NCBI GenBank assembly: GCA_005786915.1
Contig: SYCM01000087.1
Span: 1-7,778, forward strand
DNA: 7,778 nucleotides
Direction: 5' to 3'
Source: Bacteroidota bacterium
Lineage (GTDB): Bacteria; Bacteroidota; Bacteroidia; Flavobacteriales; Schleiferiaceae
In this document: piece after piece, positions 5,715 through 7,778 of the stretch
How positions within the stretch are numbered: position 1 is the first letter of the stretch
Layout of the letters: the number at the start of each line of letters is the position of its first letter
Program-made: the position numbers and the translations under genes
Notes under the pieces: model-generated
The model's input: the letters and a program-made list of their open reading frames with translations, nothing else
The model's database searches: none
What the model was told of the DNA's origin: nothing

Positions 5715-6410
5715 GTGCACGACATCCCTCCTTTTCCCGCTGTTTGGTCGGCCGCGCTGGCCCCTTGGGGCGGACCCCCGGCGCTGGGTGCCGCGCTGCC
5801 TGCCCTGCGCGAGGCCTACCGTTCCGAACCCACGTTTCCGCCCGCGAGCCATGTGTGGCGTGCCTTGGAATGCTGTCCGCCCGACGACGTCACGGTGGTG
5901 ATTTTGGGCCAAGACCCCTACCACGGGCCCGGCCAGGCCGACGGGTTGGCTTTTTCGGTGCCCCGCGGCCAAGCCGTTCCGCCCTCGCTGCGCAACGTAT
6001 TTAAGGAGCGGTGGACCGACCTAGGCGTCGCGCCTCCCCCGCACGGCGACTTGACGGCATGGGCTCAGCAGGGCGTGCTGCTGCTCAACACCAGCCTGAG
6101 CGTGCGCGCCGGGTGCCCGGGGAGCCATGCCGACGGGCGCTGGGATGCTCTGGTTAGCGCCATTTTGCGCTACCTCGACGCGCAGAATCGGCCGATCGCC
6201 TTTTGGCTGTGGGGGGCGCACGCTCAAAAGTGCGGACGCTTCTTGTCGAATTCCCAACACCTCGTGATTCGGTCGGCCCACCCTTCTCCGCTGGGGGCCT
6301 ACCGCGGGTTTTGGGGCAGCAAACCGTTTTCTACGACCTCGGAATGGTTCAAAACTCAGGGCGCGACGGGGCCCGATTGGTCCGCCGACCTGCCTACCTT
6401 TGAACCGTGA
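5715..6410 (+). CDS. ung: Uracil-DNA glycosylase, family 1
   Basis: Ung removes uracil from DNA (from cytosine deamination or dUMP misincorporation) and starts base excision repair. The 231-residue length matches bacterial family 1 enzymes. Visible motifs are GQDPYHGPGQADGLAFSV, with catalytic Asp67, Tyr69 (excludes thymine) and Phe80 (stacks on uracil); VLLLNTSLSVR, with uracil-binding Asn125; and AHPSPLGAYRGFWGSKPF, with catalytic His189 and the DNA-intercalating Leu193 loop. All key residues are present, so it should be active. The start is a GTG. The frame is closed by a TAG at 5688-5690, and no ATG is available before the conserved core. The N-terminal 45 residues are proline/alanine-rich and poorly conserved. 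It is divergent from the ytxJ lipoprotein with 26 bases between starts. Its TGA overlaps the rmuC start, implying a shared transcript. No clear promoter is seen for this strand. Confidence 0.97.
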   Translation: MHDIPPFPAVWSAALAPWGGPPALGAALPALREAYRSEPTFPPASHVWRALECCPPDDVTVVILGQDPYHGPGQADGLAFSVPRGQAVPPSLRNVFKERWTDLGVAPPPHGDLTAWAQQGVLLLNTSLSVRAGCPGSHADGRWDALVSAILRYLDAQNRPIAFWLWGAHAQKCGRFLSNSQHLVIRSAHPSPLGAYRGFWGSKPFSTTSEWFKTQGATGPDWSADLPTFEP

Positions 6411-7738
6411 TGACCACGTTCTTGATGATAGCGGCGCTGCTTTTGCTGGGCGCGCTTTTAGTTCTTCAGCTTCGGCGGGGAGGTTCTGCGGGAGCCGACG
6501 CAGGCGAACTCGCCCGAATTCAAGGACTTTATGAGGCCGCCAATCAGCGGGTACGCGAATTGGAGTCCGCCCTGTTGGCCGCCCAAAATGCACAGCGCGA
6601 AACCGACATGGCCCTGGCCCGAGCTCAGGAGCGCCTGGCCGCTGCCGATTCCGCGCGAAGCGAAGTCGAGGCCCAGCGCGAGCAGCTCAAAAATGAGTTC
6701 AAGGTGGTGGCCCAAGAGGCTCTGGGACAGCAGTCGCGCATGCTTCAAGAGCAGCTCAAGCAGGGCAACAAGGCCGAGCTCGACTTGCTGTTGGCGCCGT
6801 TCCGGACCAAGCTCGAGCAGTTTGGCGAACGCGTCGAAAAAACCCACCACCAGGGCGTGCAGGAGCGCAGTGAGCTGAAAGCCGAGGTGCGCAACCTGAT
6901 GGAGCAATCGGAGAAACTCCGCAACGAGGCCAATGCACTAACCAAGGCGCTGCGCAGCGACAGCAAGGCCCAAGGAAATTGGGGCGAAATGGTGCTCGAA
7001 AAGCTGCTCGAACGCAGTGGACTCACCCGCGACCTAGAATACAGCGTGCAGGCGTCGACCACCGATTCCGACGGTCGCCGGCTGCAGCCCGACGTGGTGC
7101 TGAATTTGCCTGAGGGTAAGCACCTTATCATCGATTCCAAGGTGAGCCTCGTAGCCTACGAGCGGTTTGTCAACTCGGAAACCCCCGAAGAGCAGGCGGT
7201 GGCAATGAAGGAGCACATTGCGTCGCTCCGCGCTCACATTCGTGGGTTATCTGAAAAAAACTACCAAAACCTGTACGACGTTTCGTTGGACTTTGTGCTG
7301 CTCTTTGTGCCGATCGAGGGTGCGTTCAGCACGGCCCTTCAGGCCCAGCCCGAGCTGTACCAAGAGGCGTTTGACCGCAACATCGCGCTGGTCAGCACCA
7401 CGACCTTGTGGACCACCTTGCGCACGGTAGGGACCCTGTGGCGACAGGAACGCCAAAACCGGAACGTGGGCGAAATCATCCGCCAAGCGTCAGACCTGTA
7501 CGACAAGTTTGTAGGATTTTCTGAGGAGATGATCAAGGTGGGCAACCAAATGAAGACGGCCACCAACACCTATGAAAACGCGATGAAGCAGCTCAGCCAA
7601 GGCAAGGGCAACCTGGTGCGGCGCGCCGAACAGCTTCGCCAACTGGGCCTGAAAAATAGCAAATCCACCAATCCTTCGCTCGTTGACCGCGCCCTGCAGG
7701 GCGAGTCCGAAGAAGACGAAACCGACGAAACCGCATGA
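6410..7738 (+). CDS. rmuC: DNA recombination protein RmuC
   Basis: RmuC limits recombination at inverted repeats and is thought to act on DNA structures; its core is related to PD-(D/E)XK nucleases. The 442-residue product has an N-terminal membrane segment (residues 3-20, TFLMIAALLLLGALLVLQ). A long coiled coil spans about 32-185, with heptads rich in E, Q, R, L and A. The RmuC domain spans about 185-385. Signature stretches are KAQGNWGEMVLEKLLERSGL (186-205), QPDVVLNLPEGKHLIIDSK (226-244, with Pro227-Asp228 and Asp242-Ser-Lys244 as the likely nuclease-type motif), LLFVPIEGAFSTAL and WRQERQNRN. The tail is acidic. ATG 6410 is preferred. A GTG at 6407 would add one residue. ATG 6410 shares its A with the ung TGA, and the stop overlaps the next gene as ATGA. 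It is probably anchored to the inner membrane with the domain in the cytoplasm. Confidence 0.96.
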   Translation: MTTFLMIAALLLLGALLVLQLRRGGSAGADAGELARIQGLYEAANQRVRELESALLAAQNAQRETDMALARAQERLAAADSARSEVEAQREQLKNEFKVVAQEALGQQSRMLQEQLKQGNKAELDLLLAPFRTKLEQFGERVEKTHHQGVQERSELKAEVRNLMEQSEKLRNEANALTKALRSDSKAQGNWGEMVLEKLLERSGLTRDLEYSVQASTTDSDGRRLQPDVVLNLPEGKHLIIDSKVSLVAYERFVNSETPEEQAVAMKEHIASLRAHIRGLSEKNYQNLYDVSLDFVLLFVPIEGAFSTALQAQPELYQEAFDRNIALVSTTTLWTTLRTVGTLWRQERQNRNVGEIIRQASDLYDKFVGFSEEMIKVGNQMKTATNTYENAMKQLSQGKGNLVRRAEQLRQLGLKNSKSTNPSLVDRALQGESEEDETDETA

Positions 7739-7778
7739 GCGAGCAACTGAACGACCAACTTATTTATGGCATTCGCCC
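7735..7778 (+). CDS. rlmB: Start of a TrmH/SpoU-type 23S rRNA 2'-O-methyltransferase, probably RlmB (cut by window end)
   Basis: An ATG overlaps the rmuC TGA as ATGA, and the frame is open to the end of the window. It gives 14 complete codons: MSEQLNDQLIYGIR, with a further codon beginning CC (proline). The YGIRP motif near the N-terminus is where RlmB and related SpoU methyltransferases have (I/V)(Y/F)G.(R/H).V/P, in the substrate-binding domain that precedes the knotted methyltransferase domain. RlmB methylates the ribose of G2251 in 23S rRNA. The overlap with rmuC supports a real start. Only 14 residues are visible, so another member of the TrmH family is possible. Confidence 0.65.
   Translation, partial: MSEQLNDQLIYGIR

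Noticed and set aside
5555..5725. N-terminal extension of YtxJ to an upstream ATG at 5725 (164 residues)
   Set aside because: The extra 57 residues show no YtxJ similarity and would overlap the ung start. The same bases encode a lipoprotein signal peptide in another frame, ending in an ATGA overlap with the ATG at 5554.
5354..6004. Rightward open frame of 216 residues across the ytxJ antisense and the first part of ung
   Set aside because: It crosses the divergent promoter gap, is in a different frame from ung, and its Arg/Pro-rich sequence has no motifs. ung is unambiguous.
6021..6593. Leftward open frame of 190 residues opposite ung and rmuC
   Set aside because: Shadow of the high-GC coding strand: Arg/Pro-rich, no motifs, and it spans the ung-rmuC junction.

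Overview
The window looks like a piece of a GC-rich Bacteroidota chromosome, probably flavobacterial or a relative. The signs are a T9SS type A C-terminal sorting domain on a 1038-residue secreted protein, a YtxJ-type bacilliredoxin, lipoproteins with short signal peptides, almost no Shine-Dalgarno sequences, and at least one match to the Bacteroidota -7 promoter box (TAnnTTTG). Nothing in the gene content points to a plasmid, phage or resistance island. It reads as ordinary chromosome.

Layout. At 1-884 (+) the end of gatB (tRNA amidotransferase subunit B) is followed after 14 bases by a lipoprotein. That lipoprotein resembles the front part of the DUF4369/TlpA-like oxidoreductases but has no thioredoxin domain. 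At 885-1174 lies an intergenic block that is more structured than it first appears. Two convergent intrinsic terminators share an exact 18-base inverted repeat, and between them lie degenerate 7-base repeats arranged in opposite orientations. At 1175-5688 (-) a run of four genes is transcribed leftward: a 45-residue lipoprotein, ytxJ, lipA (lipoyl synthase), and the large BNR-repeat/T9SS protein. The first two overlap by 4 bases (ATGA). The others are 29 and 40 bases apart. At 5715-7778 (+) there is a divergent, tightly packed run: ung (uracil-DNA glycosylase), rmuC (DNA recombination limiting protein), and the first codons of what looks like rlmB (23S rRNA 2'-O-methyltransferase). Its stop and start codons overlap at each junction.

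How the genes may work together. The leftward genes combine thiol redox (YtxJ, thought to act on bacillithiol-protein mixed disulfides) with an Fe-S radical SAM enzyme (LipA), so co-expression with redox or Fe-S homeostasis is plausible. The surface/secreted BNR protein may simply be downstream. The rightward genes form a DNA-repair pair (ung-rmuC) coupled to an rRNA modification gene. The most unusual items are the heptamer/inverted-repeat block between the terminators, the tiny lipoprotein translationally coupled to ytxJ, and the lipoprotein lacking its expected thioredoxin domain. I do not see a clear new defence or mobile system here.
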